Below are positions 1-7,924 of a stretch of DNA of 64,000 nt, one piece after another; the first letter of the stretch is position 1; each line of letters opens with the position of its first letter. The DNA is from Flavobacterium frigidarium DSM 17623 (GTDB lineage: Bacteria > Bacteroidota > Bacteroidia > Flavobacteriales > Flavobacteriaceae), in assembly GCF_000425505.1 (NCBI RefSeq), contig NZ_AUDO01000011.1:62001-126000 (forward strand), read 5' to 3'. The translations under genes were made by a program, and so were the position numbers. Under the pieces are notes generated by a model that saw nothing but the letters and a program-made list of their open reading frames with translations, searched no databases and was not told the origin of the DNA.

Positions 1-1230
1 AATTTGGTTAAATAACGCTGTATTATAAATGTCAGCAGTGTAATCAGCAAGTTTAACATCAGGAAGTTCAGCAACTATTTGATATTGATTGACTGTTTGT
101 TTACCAATCTCCCCAGGATTTAGTTCAGCTTCTAATTGAATTAAATATGCATTGTAAGTAACAGGCGAAAAGTCAAATGAAGCACCGCTTACCATAGTTG
201 TATTCCAAAAATCAAATTTTTGAGTATGTTGAGCTAAGGCTCCGTAGCTTTTAAAATTATTGGTGTTAATTTCACCAGTAGCTGTAGTTGGATTGATTGT
301 TGGACTCCAACGAATACCGTATGATGGATTTTGGCCTAATTTATTATCTCTATGATAAACTGTTAGTGCTGAATTTGAATTGCTATTCCAGTCATGCTCT
401 AAGGTTAATCGTGTACGTAAAGCATCAGATTTTCTATAGGTAAAGTCAGATGTACTAGTGTAATTCCTATTGTTAAAGTCACTTTCATTTACGCTACCAC
501 TCATATCTGAAAAATATTTTCCAATCATGGTATTGCTTATCAGACGTGTATTATCAGTAATCGCATAGTCAACGCGCACATTAATATTGTCTTTATTGTA
601 ATCAGAATGTGCCATCCATGAATTTTCTTGGATGCTCGAAATTCCAGCGATGTGAAAACCGACTTTACCTATAGTAGCACCAGCGGCAACCTGTACTCGC
701 TTATAACCCCAGTTGTCTGCTTGAACGCCTACTTTAAATTCGGGATAAAATGAAGGTTTTTGAGATATTAAGTTGATGGTTCCCCCGATAGCTTCGGGCC
801 CATATAGCGAGGACACAGGTCCTCTTACCACTTCAATAGACTGTAAGTTAAACTGATTGATTTCGAGTAACGCGTTATGGTTAAAAACGCCCAAAGGTCT
901 AATAGGTAAGCCATCTTCAAGGTATAGGTAATAGCTAGAATAGGAAATAGGCTGTCTTATCGACATAGCGTGCTGCTCATTTCCTAGATTCACCATGACA
1001 ACTCCTGGAACTTTATTTGCGATCTCATATAACGAGGAGGCTTTAGTCTCATCGATGGTCTTGGCGGTAATTTTACTAATTGCGACAGGAGTTTCTCTAC
1101 GCAAGGTTTTTGTTCTATTTGCGGTAATAAAAACATCTTCTAATATTGTTGATGTGCTGTCTTTTTTCTGAGTATTTTGGGCATAGGAGATTTGTCCTAA
1201 TAGTATTAGGATTGCGACTATTTTTTTCAT
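1..1230 (-). CDS. TonB-dependent receptor, 5' part (runs off the window)
   Basis: Outer-membrane active transporter; the first 410 codons are present and the barrel's 3' part lies beyond the window edge. The ATG start at 1228-1230 is followed by a signal peptide (MKKIVAILILLGQISYAQ), a TonB-box-like EDVFITA around residue 41, and a plug domain with the hallmark stretches VVRGPVSSLYGPEAIGGTIN and LEDGLPIRP. Beta-barrel strands follow. There is no N-terminal CarboxypepD-regulatory domain, so it is a BtuB/siderophore-type receptor rather than a SusC type. The gene 95 bp upstream encodes a CNGRC-motif membrane protein and is probably co-transcribed. The substrate cannot be read from the sequence; a metal chelate or cobalamin is possible. 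The cobalamin adenosyltransferase about 6 kb away is not close enough to argue for B12. Confidence 0.9.
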   Translation of the reverse strand, partial: MKKIVAILILLGQISYAQNTQKKDSTSTILEDVFITANRTKTLRRETPVAISKITAKTIDETKASSLYEIANKVPGVVMVNLGNEQHAMSIRQPISYSSYYLYLEDGLPIRPLGVFNHNALLEINQFNLQSIEVVRGPVSSLYGPEAIGGTINLISQKPSFYPEFKVGVQADNWGYKRVQVAAGATIGKVGFHIAGISSIQENSWMAHSDYNKDNINVRVDYAITDNTRLISNTMIGKYFSDMSGSVNESDFNNRNYTSTSDFTYRKSDALRTRLTLEHDWNSNSNSALTVYHRDNKLGQNPSYGIRWSPTINPTTATGEINTNNFKSYGALAQHTQKFDFWNTTMVSGASFDFSPVTYNAYLIQLEAELNPGEIGKQTVNQYQIVAELPDVKLADYTADIYNTALFNQI

Positions 1231-1325
1231 TTTAGATCAAAATAAATTATAATATAAGTGATTGCTTATAGCGATAAGCCATAAGAAAGTTTTCTGTATT
1301 GAAACAGACCTTTATTTATTATAAT

Positions 1326-1709
1326 TTAAACGAGGGGAGGGCGGAATAAAACAAAAGCAATTGTCTTAGGCTTTTTGGTCAAGCCAACAAAGTTTTTTTG
1401 TCTCTTTTGTGGAACAGATAGAGCATGTACTTTATAATCTACAGGTGTAGCAGTGTACACTAATTCAGATTTCTCTTTTATATTGCTATTGTCCATTCTT
1501 TTTTCGTTGTCATCGTATTTCTTCAAACTTTTTAAAAGTTCGCATCGACCATTACAACTGTTATTAATATTGTCTCTTTGGACGCAAATAGTTTTCGAAA
1601 TTTGATCTTGTGCCAACTTGAATTGCGTGTATATCACAATACTACCTAAAGTAGGGAGCATCAAGAACAGTGATAGTAAGGTCGCAAAAAAGAGCTTCAA
1701 TTTCTTCAA
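1326..1709 (-). CDS. Small membrane protein with CNGRC motif, unknown function
   Basis: 127 residues: one N-terminal hydrophobic helix (about 5-31), then an exported or periplasmic segment with three cysteines in ICVQRDN...SCNGRCELLK (about residues 41-63). Its spacing resembles the C...C-x-G-K-C-Y-L-x-K-x-L proteins often found in Bacteroidetes beside TonB receptors, a recollection that was not searched. No function is established; the cysteines could bind metal or form a disulfide. No in-frame ATG precedes the hydrophobic helix. The open frame begins at a TTG (1707-1709), and the first internal Met (residue 17) would cut the helix, so TTG initiation is assumed. It probably forms an operon with the TonB receptor 95 bp downstream. 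Confidence 0.65.
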   Translation of the reverse strand: MKKLKLFFATLLSLFLMLPTLGSIVIYTQFKLAQDQISKTICVQRDNINNSCNGRCELLKSLKKYDDNEKRMDNSNIKEKSELVYTATPVDYKVHALSVPQKRQKNFVGLTKKPKTIAFVLFRPPLV

Positions 1710-1975
1710 ATTTAAAATCGTATAAATGTAAGAAAAAAAGGAATTCGGTTAGTATGTAAACATATTTTTTTATGTGTTTTTCTCTGATAAACAAAGGGTT
1801 TGACTATATTAATTTTTGTTCAAGATTGAAATATGAATCAGTTATAAATACATGTCAATTGACAATCTAAAAGAATCGTTCAAGAGTTATAAAATAATGG
1901 GTGTTAGGACTAATTGACTTTTCGGTATTATGAAATTGCAGAAAATAATGTGTAGCAAAATTACACAAGATGTTA

Positions 1976-2008
1976 GCGCAATCTTTTCGTTCTGAAAGAA
2001 TCCTCAGC
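1976..2008 (+). repeat. Short dispersed repeat, copy 1
   Basis: Contains CGCAATCTT.TC.TTCTGAAA and GAATCC, repeated with few differences at 2149-2180. The core TTCTGAAAGAA is itself an interrupted palindrome. It resembles intergenic filler repeats of Bacteroidetes genomes; no function is assigned. Confidence 0.55.
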
Positions 2009-2148
2009 TTAGATTATAGACATATTGATTTGTTCAATTCGCCTATAAAAGTAAAAGCCGTTTCATGGAAATGCGCAAAGTGAGCACAAAATTTCACAAA
2101 GGGTTTACTGAAATTTTCATTTATACTAAGTACTCGCATAAAGTTTCA

Positions 2149-2180
2149 CCGCAATCTTGTCATTCTGAAAGAATCCCAGA
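2149..2180 (+). repeat. Short dispersed repeat, copy 2
   Basis: Second copy of the repeat at 1976-2008, in the same orientation about 170 bp away; it reads GCAATCTTGTCATTCTGAAA then GAATCCCAG. Confidence 0.55.
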
Positions 2181-2445
2181 CAACGATTATTACTAAATTT
2201 TTAATGACCATTTGTGTTTTCTTGGTTGGCAGTGGTCAATACCTGCGTTAATTTTAGCTGTATAATTTGTTCGACGAAAAAATTAATACTACGATAGTTG
2301 CATATTTTATTAAGCATTACAAGTTTGAACACAACCTCATATTATAGGATATCAAAAAACGGCATTTGATTTTCAGATTTAGAATTTTGAAAAGGTAGAA
2401 AATTCATTAAAATGTAATTGTCGTTTTAAAACATACTAAATTAAA

Positions 2446-2541
2446 GCACAAGTCCCTAGCCCTGATAGCAGTGAAAATCCTTTTGCTTTTTAATGAAAAA
2501 GAAAAAGATTGCAGCGTATAGCAGGAAATAGCTCCTGAAAA
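2446..2541 (+). ncRNA. Dispersed structured element, copy A (possible Flavo-1-like RNA)
   Basis: The 5' block AGCCCTGATAGCAGTGAAAA is followed by an imperfect hairpin (ATCCTTTTGCTTTTT paired with AAAAAGAAAAAGAT), then GATTGCAGCGTATAGC and a short 3' hairpin with loop AGGAAATA. The same layout recurs at 43184-43290, 47583-47666 (reverse) and 62491-62573. Conserved ends and a variable but always self-complementary middle point to a structured RNA or a REP-like element. The Flavo-1 motif is named from memory as a possible match and was not verified. Confidence 0.5.
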
Positions 2542-2572
2542 TTTACGTTAAAACAACTTTTTATCCAGACAT

Positions 2573-2606
2573 AAAAAATCCCCAACTACAATGTAATTGA
2601 GGACTT
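2573..2606 (-). terminator. Rho-independent terminator of secA
   Basis: Read on the minus strand, an 11-bp stem (TCCTCAATTAC with GTAGTTGGGGA, including G-U pairs) around a 3-nt loop is followed by TTTTTTA. It starts about 50 bp after the secA stop codon. Confidence 0.75.
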
Positions 2607-2653
2607 TTATATCTCAGATTGTTTTTAACAGTCTAGGAAAGTGGTTAAAATGA

Positions 2654-5600
2654 TTATTCATTAACAATCACCCATGTTCCTGCTGCTAATAACGTTTCTG
2701 CTTTTTTGTATTTCATTACTTCTGTTTTTCCAGTTGCAATCTCCTTTAGAGTTACAGTATCGTTGCGGTTGATTTTTGGCATGTCTCTTACGATTGTCTC
2801 TGTAACTTGACGTTGCTGTGTTTCTCCTGCTTCGCGATTAGCTGCTTCACTGCTTACAATTTCGTCTTTTGAAGTTTGGTAGTCCTCAACTGGAGCAACT
2901 TCTGTAGCTTCTTGGATTTGTTGGTTTTGCTGTGCTGGTAAATCTCCTTTGAAAAGGAACGAAATCACCTCTTTATTAATACCGTTCAACATGGCATTAA
3001 ATAAATTGAAGGCTTCAAACTTGTAAATTAGCAATGGATCTTTTTGTTCATGAACAGCAAGTTGAACAGATTGTTTCAACTCGTCCATTTTGCGTAAGTG
3101 TTTTTTCCAAGCTTCATCAACAATAGCCAAAGTGATATTTTTTTCGAAATCAGCTACTAATTGTTTTCCTTTTGTGTCGTACGCCTTTTTCAAGTCGGTT
3201 ACCACATTAAGTGATTTTACACCATCAGTAAAAGGAACTACGATGCGCTCAAACTGGTTGTTTGGATCTTCGTATACATTTTGAATGATTGGGAATGCTT
3301 CTCTTGCACTGCGTTCTGTTTTTTCAGTGTAATATTTTAAAGCCTCTTTGTAAACCTTGGCTGTAAGCTCGATTTCAGTCATCTTCACAAAATCACTTTC
3401 TGAAACAGGAGAAGTAATAGAGAAATAACGGATAATTTCAAACTCAAAGTTTTTAAAGTCGTTTGATGGTTTTGTTTCTTGCAATATTAATTCGCAAGTG
3501 TCATACATCATGTTTGCGATGTCTAATTTAAGACGCTCACCAAACAAGGCATGGCGACGACGTTTGTAGACAACTTCACGTTGTGCATTCATAACATCAT
3601 CATATTCTAATAAACGTTTACGAACACCAAAGTTGTTTTCCTCTACTTTTTTCTGAGCACGCTCAATAGACTTAGTCATCATAGAATGTTGGATTACTTC
3701 TCCTTCTTCTAATCCCATTTTGTCCATTACTTTAGCAACTCTTTCAGAACCAAACAAACGCATTAAGTTGTCTTCAAGAGACACATAAAATTGTGAACTA
3801 CCCACATCTCCTTGACGTCCTGCACGACCTCTTAACTGACGGTCAACACGACGAGAGTCATGACGCTCTGTACCTATAATTGCTAATCCACCTGCTTTTT
3901 TCACTTCGGCAGACAATTTAATATCGGTACCACGACCAGCCATATTTGTTGCGATAGTTACTACTCCAGGTTTACCAGCTTCTTCAACGATTTGTGCTTC
4001 TTGCTTGTGCATTTTAGCATTCAATACATTGTGCTTAACACCTCTCATTTTAAGCATACGGCTTAGTAATTCAGAGATATCTACAGATGTGGTTCCAATC
4101 AATACTGGTCTACCAGCTTGAGAAAGTGCCGTTACATCTTCGATTACTGCATTGAATTTTTCACGTGTAGTTTTGTAGATATAATCTTCTTTATCTTGTC
4201 TTGCCATTGGTCTGTTTGTAGGAATTTCTACAACGTCCAATTTGTATATTTGCCATAACTCACCAGCTTCTGTAACTGCAGTTCCAGTCATTCCACCCAG
4301 TTTGTTATACATTCTAAAGTAGTTTTGTAAAGTTACCGTAGCAAAGGTTTGTGTTGCTGCTTCAATTTTTACATTTTCTTTAGCCTCAATCGCTTGGTGT
4401 AGTCCGTCAGAATAACGGCGTCCATCCATAATACGACCTGTTTGCTCATCGACAATCATAATTTTATTGTCCATGATTACATATTCATTATCTTTTTCGA
4501 ATAAAGAATAGGCTTTCAATAATTGTGTCAACGTATGGATACGCTCACTTTTTATTCCGAAATCTTGGAATAATTTTTCTTTAGCTTCAGCTTCAGCATC
4601 TTTTTCAAGATTTTGCTTTTCGATAGCAGCAATTTCAGTTCCAATATCTGGAAGCACAAAAAAGTCAGCATCAGTATCACCAGACAAGAATTTGATTCCG
4701 TTATCGGTCAACTCAACTTGGTTGTTTTTTTCTTCGATTACAAAATACAATGCTTCATCAATCTTGTGCATTTCGCGATTGTTGTCAGCCATGTATTGGT
4801 TCTCTGTTTTTTGAAGTAATTGTCTAATTCCTTCTTCACTTAAGAACTTGATTAACGCTTTATTTTTAGGCAAACTTCTGTATGCTCTTAAAAGTACAAC
4901 GCCACCTTCTTTTGTATTTCCTTCTTTGATTAATTTTTTCGCTTCCGCTAAAAATCCGTTAGCCAATTGACGTTGAATTGCAACCAAATTTTCGATTTTT
5001 GGTTTTAGTTCGTTAAACTCGTGACGATCACCTTGAGGAACTGGTCCAGAGATAATTAATGGTGTTCTCGCATCATCAATCAATACAGAATCCACCTCAT
5101 CGACAATCGCGTAGTTGTGTTTTCTTTGTACTAAGTCATTTGGTGAATGCGTCATGTTATCTCTTAGGTAGTCAAAACCAAATTCGTTATTGGTACCATA
5201 AGTAATATCTGCGTTGTAAGCTGCTTTTCTTCCTTCAGAACTAGGTTGGTGATTGTCAATGCAATCAACAGTCATCCCGTGGAATTCAAATAAAGGTGCT
5301 TTCCAAGTACTATCACGTTTTGCTAAGTAGTCATTCACAGTTACTAAGTGCACACCGTTTCCAGTTAAAGCATTTAAGTAAAGAGGTAAAGTTGCTACTA
5401 ATGTTTTTCCCTCACCTGTTTGCATCTCTGCAATTTTTCCTTGGTGAAGAACCATTCCACCAATCAGCTGAACATCATAGTGAATCATGTCCCATGTGAT
5501 TTCTTTACCAGCAGCATTCCATTTGTTTTGCCATACCGATTGATCACCTTCAAGCGTTACATAAGGTTTGATAGCGGAGAATTCTCTATCTTTCTCAGTA

Positions 5601-5998
5601 GCTGTAACTTTAATTTCTGAGTTGTCTTTGAAACGTCTTGCCGTTTCTTTTACCACAGCAAAAGCTTCTGGTAAAATTTCTAGCAAAGTTTTTTCAGATA
5701 ATTCATAAGCTTCTTTTTCTAAAGCATCAATAGACACGTATAAGTCTTCTTTTTTATCAATATCTTCAATTCCTTCCACTTCTTTTTTAAGCGTAGCAAT
5801 TTTTTCATCGATATTGGCTCTAGCTTCCTTAAGCTGGTCCTTAAAATAGAAAGTACGCGCTCTTAATTCGTCGTGAGACAAAGCAATCAAGGTACTTTCA
5901 AAAGTTTTAATTTTAGTCAAATAAGGCTGAAGTGCCTTAACATCTTTCTCGGATTTGTCTCCAACAAAGGCTTTAATAATGCTATTTATGAAACTCAT
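2654..5998 (-). CDS. secA: Protein translocase ATPase SecA
   Basis: Motor ATPase that pushes preproteins through SecYEG at the inner membrane. 1114 residues, longer than the roughly 900 of E. coli SecA. Visible motifs: Walker A region MQTGEGKT at about 192-199, Walker B VDEVDSVLIDDARTP near 300, the GTDIKLS and ERHDSRRVDRQLRGRAGRQG motif VI region, and helical-scaffold sequence near AWKKHLRKMDELKQSVQ. Extra sequence between the two halves of the motor (about 330-480) is typical of Bacteroidetes SecA. The C-terminus ends in a basic-acidic tail without the CxCx8CH zinc motif that binds SecB in proteobacteria. Monocistronic, with its own terminator. Confidence 0.98.
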   Translation of the reverse strand: MSFINSIIKAFVGDKSEKDVKALQPYLTKIKTFESTLIALSHDELRARTFYFKDQLKEARANIDEKIATLKKEVEGIEDIDKKEDLYVSIDALEKEAYELSEKTLLEILPEAFAVVKETARRFKDNSEIKVTATEKDREFSAIKPYVTLEGDQSVWQNKWNAAGKEITWDMIHYDVQLIGGMVLHQGKIAEMQTGEGKTLVATLPLYLNALTGNGVHLVTVNDYLAKRDSTWKAPLFEFHGMTVDCIDNHQPSSEGRKAAYNADITYGTNNEFGFDYLRDNMTHSPNDLVQRKHNYAIVDEVDSVLIDDARTPLIISGPVPQGDRHEFNELKPKIENLVAIQRQLANGFLAEAKKLIKEGNTKEGGVVLLRAYRSLPKNKALIKFLSEEGIRQLLQKTENQYMADNNREMHKIDEALYFVIEEKNNQVELTDNGIKFLSGDTDADFFVLPDIGTEIAAIEKQNLEKDAEAEAKEKLFQDFGIKSERIHTLTQLLKAYSLFEKDNEYVIMDNKIMIVDEQTGRIMDGRRYSDGLHQAIEAKENVKIEAATQTFATVTLQNYFRMYNKLGGMTGTAVTEAGELWQIYKLDVVEIPTNRPMARQDKEDYIYKTTREKFNAVIEDVTALSQAGRPVLIGTTSVDISELLSRMLKMRGVKHNVLNAKMHKQEAQIVEEAGKPGVVTIATNMAGRGTDIKLSAEVKKAGGLAIIGTERHDSRRVDRQLRGRAGRQGDVGSSQFYVSLEDNLMRLFGSERVAKVMDKMGLEEGEVIQHSMMTKSIERAQKKVEENNFGVRKRLLEYDDVMNAQREVVYKRRRHALFGERLKLDIANMMYDTCELILQETKPSNDFKNFEFEIIRYFSITSPVSESDFVKMTEIELTAKVYKEALKYYTEKTERSAREAFPIIQNVYEDPNNQFERIVVPFTDGVKSLNVVTDLKKAYDTKGKQLVADFEKNITLAIVDEAWKKHLRKMDELKQSVQLAVHEQKDPLLIYKFEAFNLFNAMLNGINKEVISFLFKGDLPAQQNQQIQEATEVAPVEDYQTSKDEIVSSEAANREAGETQQRQVTETIVRDMPKINRNDTVTLKEIATGKTEVMKYKKAETLLAAGTWVIVNE

Positions 5999-6046
5999 AC
6001 TATTATTGTATTTCTAATTTATTTTCTCGTGTAAATTTAACCAAAA

Positions 6047-6070
6047 AAAAAGCCTCTTGAGAGACTTTTT
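6047..6070 (-). terminator. Terminator after the DUF2795 gene
   Basis: AAAAAGTCTCTCAAGAGGC read on the minus strand forms a short stem with one mismatch followed by a run of nine T. It lies between the DUF2795 stop and the secA start, so secA is probably transcribed separately. Confidence 0.7.
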
Positions 6071-6083
6071 CTTTGTTTATTCT

Positions 6084-6305
6084 TTAATATTCATCCTCGT
6101 TCCAAAGATAATCTTCGTCAGTTGGGTAATCAGGCCAAATTTCTTCCATTGACTCGTATATTTCGCCTTCATCTTCTATAGATTGTAGGTTTTCTACAAC
6201 TTCTAAAGGAGCACCAGCACGTATAGCGTAATCAATAAGTTCATCTTTGTTAGCAGGCCACGGTGCATCACTTAAGTACGATGCTAATTCTAATGTCCAA
6301 TACAT
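6084..6305 (-). CDS. DUF2795 domain-containing protein
   Basis: 73-residue, strongly acidic soluble protein (MYWTLELASYLSDAPWPANK...). The WTLELASYL..APWPA..DELIDYAIR.GAP..V..NL core matches the DUF2795 family, which is very highly conserved across Bacteroidetes; the tail is rich in Asp and Glu. No biochemical role is known to me. The ATG start fits the family length. It is followed by its own terminator and precedes secA. Confidence 0.9.
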   Translation of the reverse strand: MYWTLELASYLSDAPWPANKDELIDYAIRAGAPLEVVENLQSIEDEGEIYESMEEIWPDYPTDEDYLWNEDEY

Positions 6306-6417
6306 CTTTTGTCAATTTAGTTTTGTGCAAAAATAATTTTTTTACTGAAAAAGACAAGTAAAAAACCATTTATTTTATAAAAAAGTTAAGAACGTTTATT
6401 TTTTAATGCTTTGTTTT

Positions 6418-6712
6418 GAGAGTTTTTAGTCTCGGTTTACTTTGATTGTGCTTAGAGTTTTTAGTCTCAGTTTACTTTTATTGTCTTTAGAGTTTTCAGT
6501 CTCGGTGTTCAGTCTCAGTTTACTTTGATTGTCCTTAGAGTTTTCAGTCTCGGTGTTCAGTCTCAGTTTACTTTGATTGTCTTTAGAGTTTTTAGTCTCG
6601 GTTTTCAGTCTCAGTTTACTTTGATTGTCTCTAGAGTTTTCAGTCTCGGTGTTCAGTCTCGGTTTACTTTGATTGTCTTTAGAGTTTTTAGTCTCGGTTT
6701 ACTATTGTTCTT
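6418..6712 (+). repeat. Tandem array of 35/48-nt units
   Basis: Seven units each begin AGAGTTTT(C/T)AGTCTCGGT and end TTTACTTTGATTGTCTTT. Units 1, 2 and 7 are about 32-36 nt. Units 3-6 (6489-6680) are 48 nt because they carry an extra 13-nt GTTCAGTCTCGGT-type copy, so a short repeat is nested inside a longer one. The reverse complement of the unit contains ACAATCAAAGTAAACTGA, nearly identical to a stretch of the array at 6852-7087. Confidence 0.9.
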
Positions 6713-6851
6713 CTTTAACTTTATTATCAAATTATTGCAAACTATAATTAATCGCAGTTTTCTTTAAAAATAAAAACGGCCAATAATTATATTAATAATT
6801 ATCTAATAATCAATAAAAAAATTCACAATCAATCTCATGCTCTAACAAGTC

Positions 6852-7087
6852 TGCAAACCAATCCTCACAATCAAACTAAACTGAAAACTGTGACTGTTTA
6901 CTGAAAACTGCAAACCAATCTTCACAATCAAACTAAACTGAAAACTGCGACTGTTTACTGCAAACTGCAAACCAATCTTCACAATCAAACTAAACTGAAT
7001 ACTGCGACTGTTTACTGAAAACCAATCCTCACAATCAAACTAAACTGAATACTGCGACTGTTTACTGGAAACTACAAACTGCAAACC
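6852..7087 (+). repeat. Tandem array of 57-nt units
   Basis: About four units (6852-6908, 6909-6965, 6966-7017, then a shortened unit) contain CACAATCAAACTAAACTGAA, ACTGCGACTGTTTACTG and GCAAACCAATC. The stretch ACAATCAAACTAAACTGA matches 17 of 18 bases of the inverted unit of the upstream array, so the two arrays are related and face each other. The array ends just before the adenosyltransferase stop codon. Confidence 0.88.
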
Positions 7088-7098
7088 ATAAAGCAAAT

Positions 7099-7668
7099 CT
7101 ACTTCCTAGGAATCCACTTCACTTCCTCAGCTTTTAAGTCAAATGACAACTTTCGTGCCAATACAAAAAGGTAGTCAGAAAGTCGGTTTAGGTACTTAAT
7201 TGCAATAGGAGCGATGGGTTCATTGTGATCTAAATGTACTGCAAGACGCTCTGCTCTACGGCAAACGCATCGTGCGATATGACAATATGACACAGTTGTA
7301 TGGCCACCGGGTAAGACAAAATGGGTCATAGGTGGAAGCGCTGCTTCCATGCTATCTATTTCGTTTTCTAATAGCTCGATATCGCTCTCTGTAATCCCTA
7401 ATTTTTGCAAACGTAGTTCTCCGTTTTTCATCACCTCTTTTTCAGGAGGAGTGGCTAGAATAGCACCTACAGTAAACAAGCGATCTTGGATTTCGATCAA
7501 AATAGTTTTGTAATGCGCATCCATCTCTTGATCGCGAATAAGTCCAATGTGCGAATTTAATTCGTCCACTGTACCATAGCTTTCAATGCGCATATGATCT
7601 TTAGGAACACGCGTTCCTCCAAATAATGCAGTTGTTCCTTTATCTCCCGTTTTAGTATATACTTTCAT
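7099..7668 (-). CDS. Cob(I)yrinic acid a,c-diamide adenosyltransferase, PduO type
   Basis: Transfers the adenosyl group of ATP to cob(I)alamin to make adenosylcobalamin, in the cytosol. 189 residues, the normal length for the PduO/MMAB family. The N-terminal ATP-binding signature is YTKTGDKGTTALFGGTRVPK (residues 4-23), followed by RIESYGTVDELNSHIG. The substrate-side helix carries HIARCVCRRAER (about 130-141) and the end has YLNRLSDYLFVLARKL. No other B12 gene lies nearby, so it probably serves a B12-dependent enzyme elsewhere, such as methylmalonyl-CoA mutase. The ATG start fits the family. Confidence 0.95.
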   Translation of the reverse strand: MKVYTKTGDKGTTALFGGTRVPKDHMRIESYGTVDELNSHIGLIRDQEMDAHYKTILIEIQDRLFTVGAILATPPEKEVMKNGELRLQKLGITESDIELLENEIDSMEAALPPMTHFVLPGGHTTVSYCHIARCVCRRAERLAVHLDHNEPIAPIAIKYLNRLSDYLFVLARKLSFDLKAEEVKWIPRK

Positions 7669-7875
7669 AATTTCTTGTAATCGTTTTAGTAGTGTGTACA
7701 GTTATTGTTTATCAGCAGTGGCACATTGATTTTCGAAAAAAAAAACTTTAAATATTTTAATCGAATACTACATAGTTGCTGCTATAAGCATACGGTAATG
7801 ATCAAATCCCCTCAAAGATAAACGAATGAACGGGAATGCAAAAAAAATCATTTTACATTTATGGTCACCTCATAA

Positions 7876-7902
7876 AAAAAGCCATTCTTTCGAATGGCTT
7901 TT
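7876..7902 (-). terminator. Terminator of the M16 peptidase gene
   Basis: On the minus strand AGCCATTC-GAAA-GAATGGCT is a perfect 8-bp stem with a tetraloop followed by seven T, placed 25 bp after the stop codon of the 7925-10849 gene. Confidence 0.88.
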
Positions 7903-7924
7903 AGATTGAATAAAATACGTCAGA

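Larger units (their letters stand above)
1710..2653. other. 940-bp intergenic region with repeats
   Basis: No convincing ORF on either strand. It holds two copies of a short dispersed repeat (1976-2008 and 2149-2180), one copy of the structured repeated element (2446-2541) and the secA terminator (2573-2606). The rest is AT-rich sequence without a recognisable signal. Confidence 0.7.
6306..7098. other. 793-bp non-coding region holding two tandem-repeat arrays
   Basis: Contains array 1 (6418-6712), an AT-rich centre of about 140 bp, and array 2 (6852-7087). Open frames here arise because the repeat units (48 and 57 nt) are multiples of three and do not look like proteins. Confidence 0.8.

Noticed and set aside
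1..1230. SusC-type glycan receptor
   Set aside because: There is no CarboxypepD-regulatory N-terminal domain and no susD gene beside it in the window.
6525..6767. An open frame of 80 codons over the first tandem array (repeating VFSLG and SQFTLIV)
   Set aside because: It exists only because the 48-nt repeat unit is divisible by three; there is no signal, promoter or plausible composition.
6418..7087. CRISPR array
   Set aside because: The units are contiguous repeats of 35-57 nt with no unique spacers, and no cas genes are in the window.
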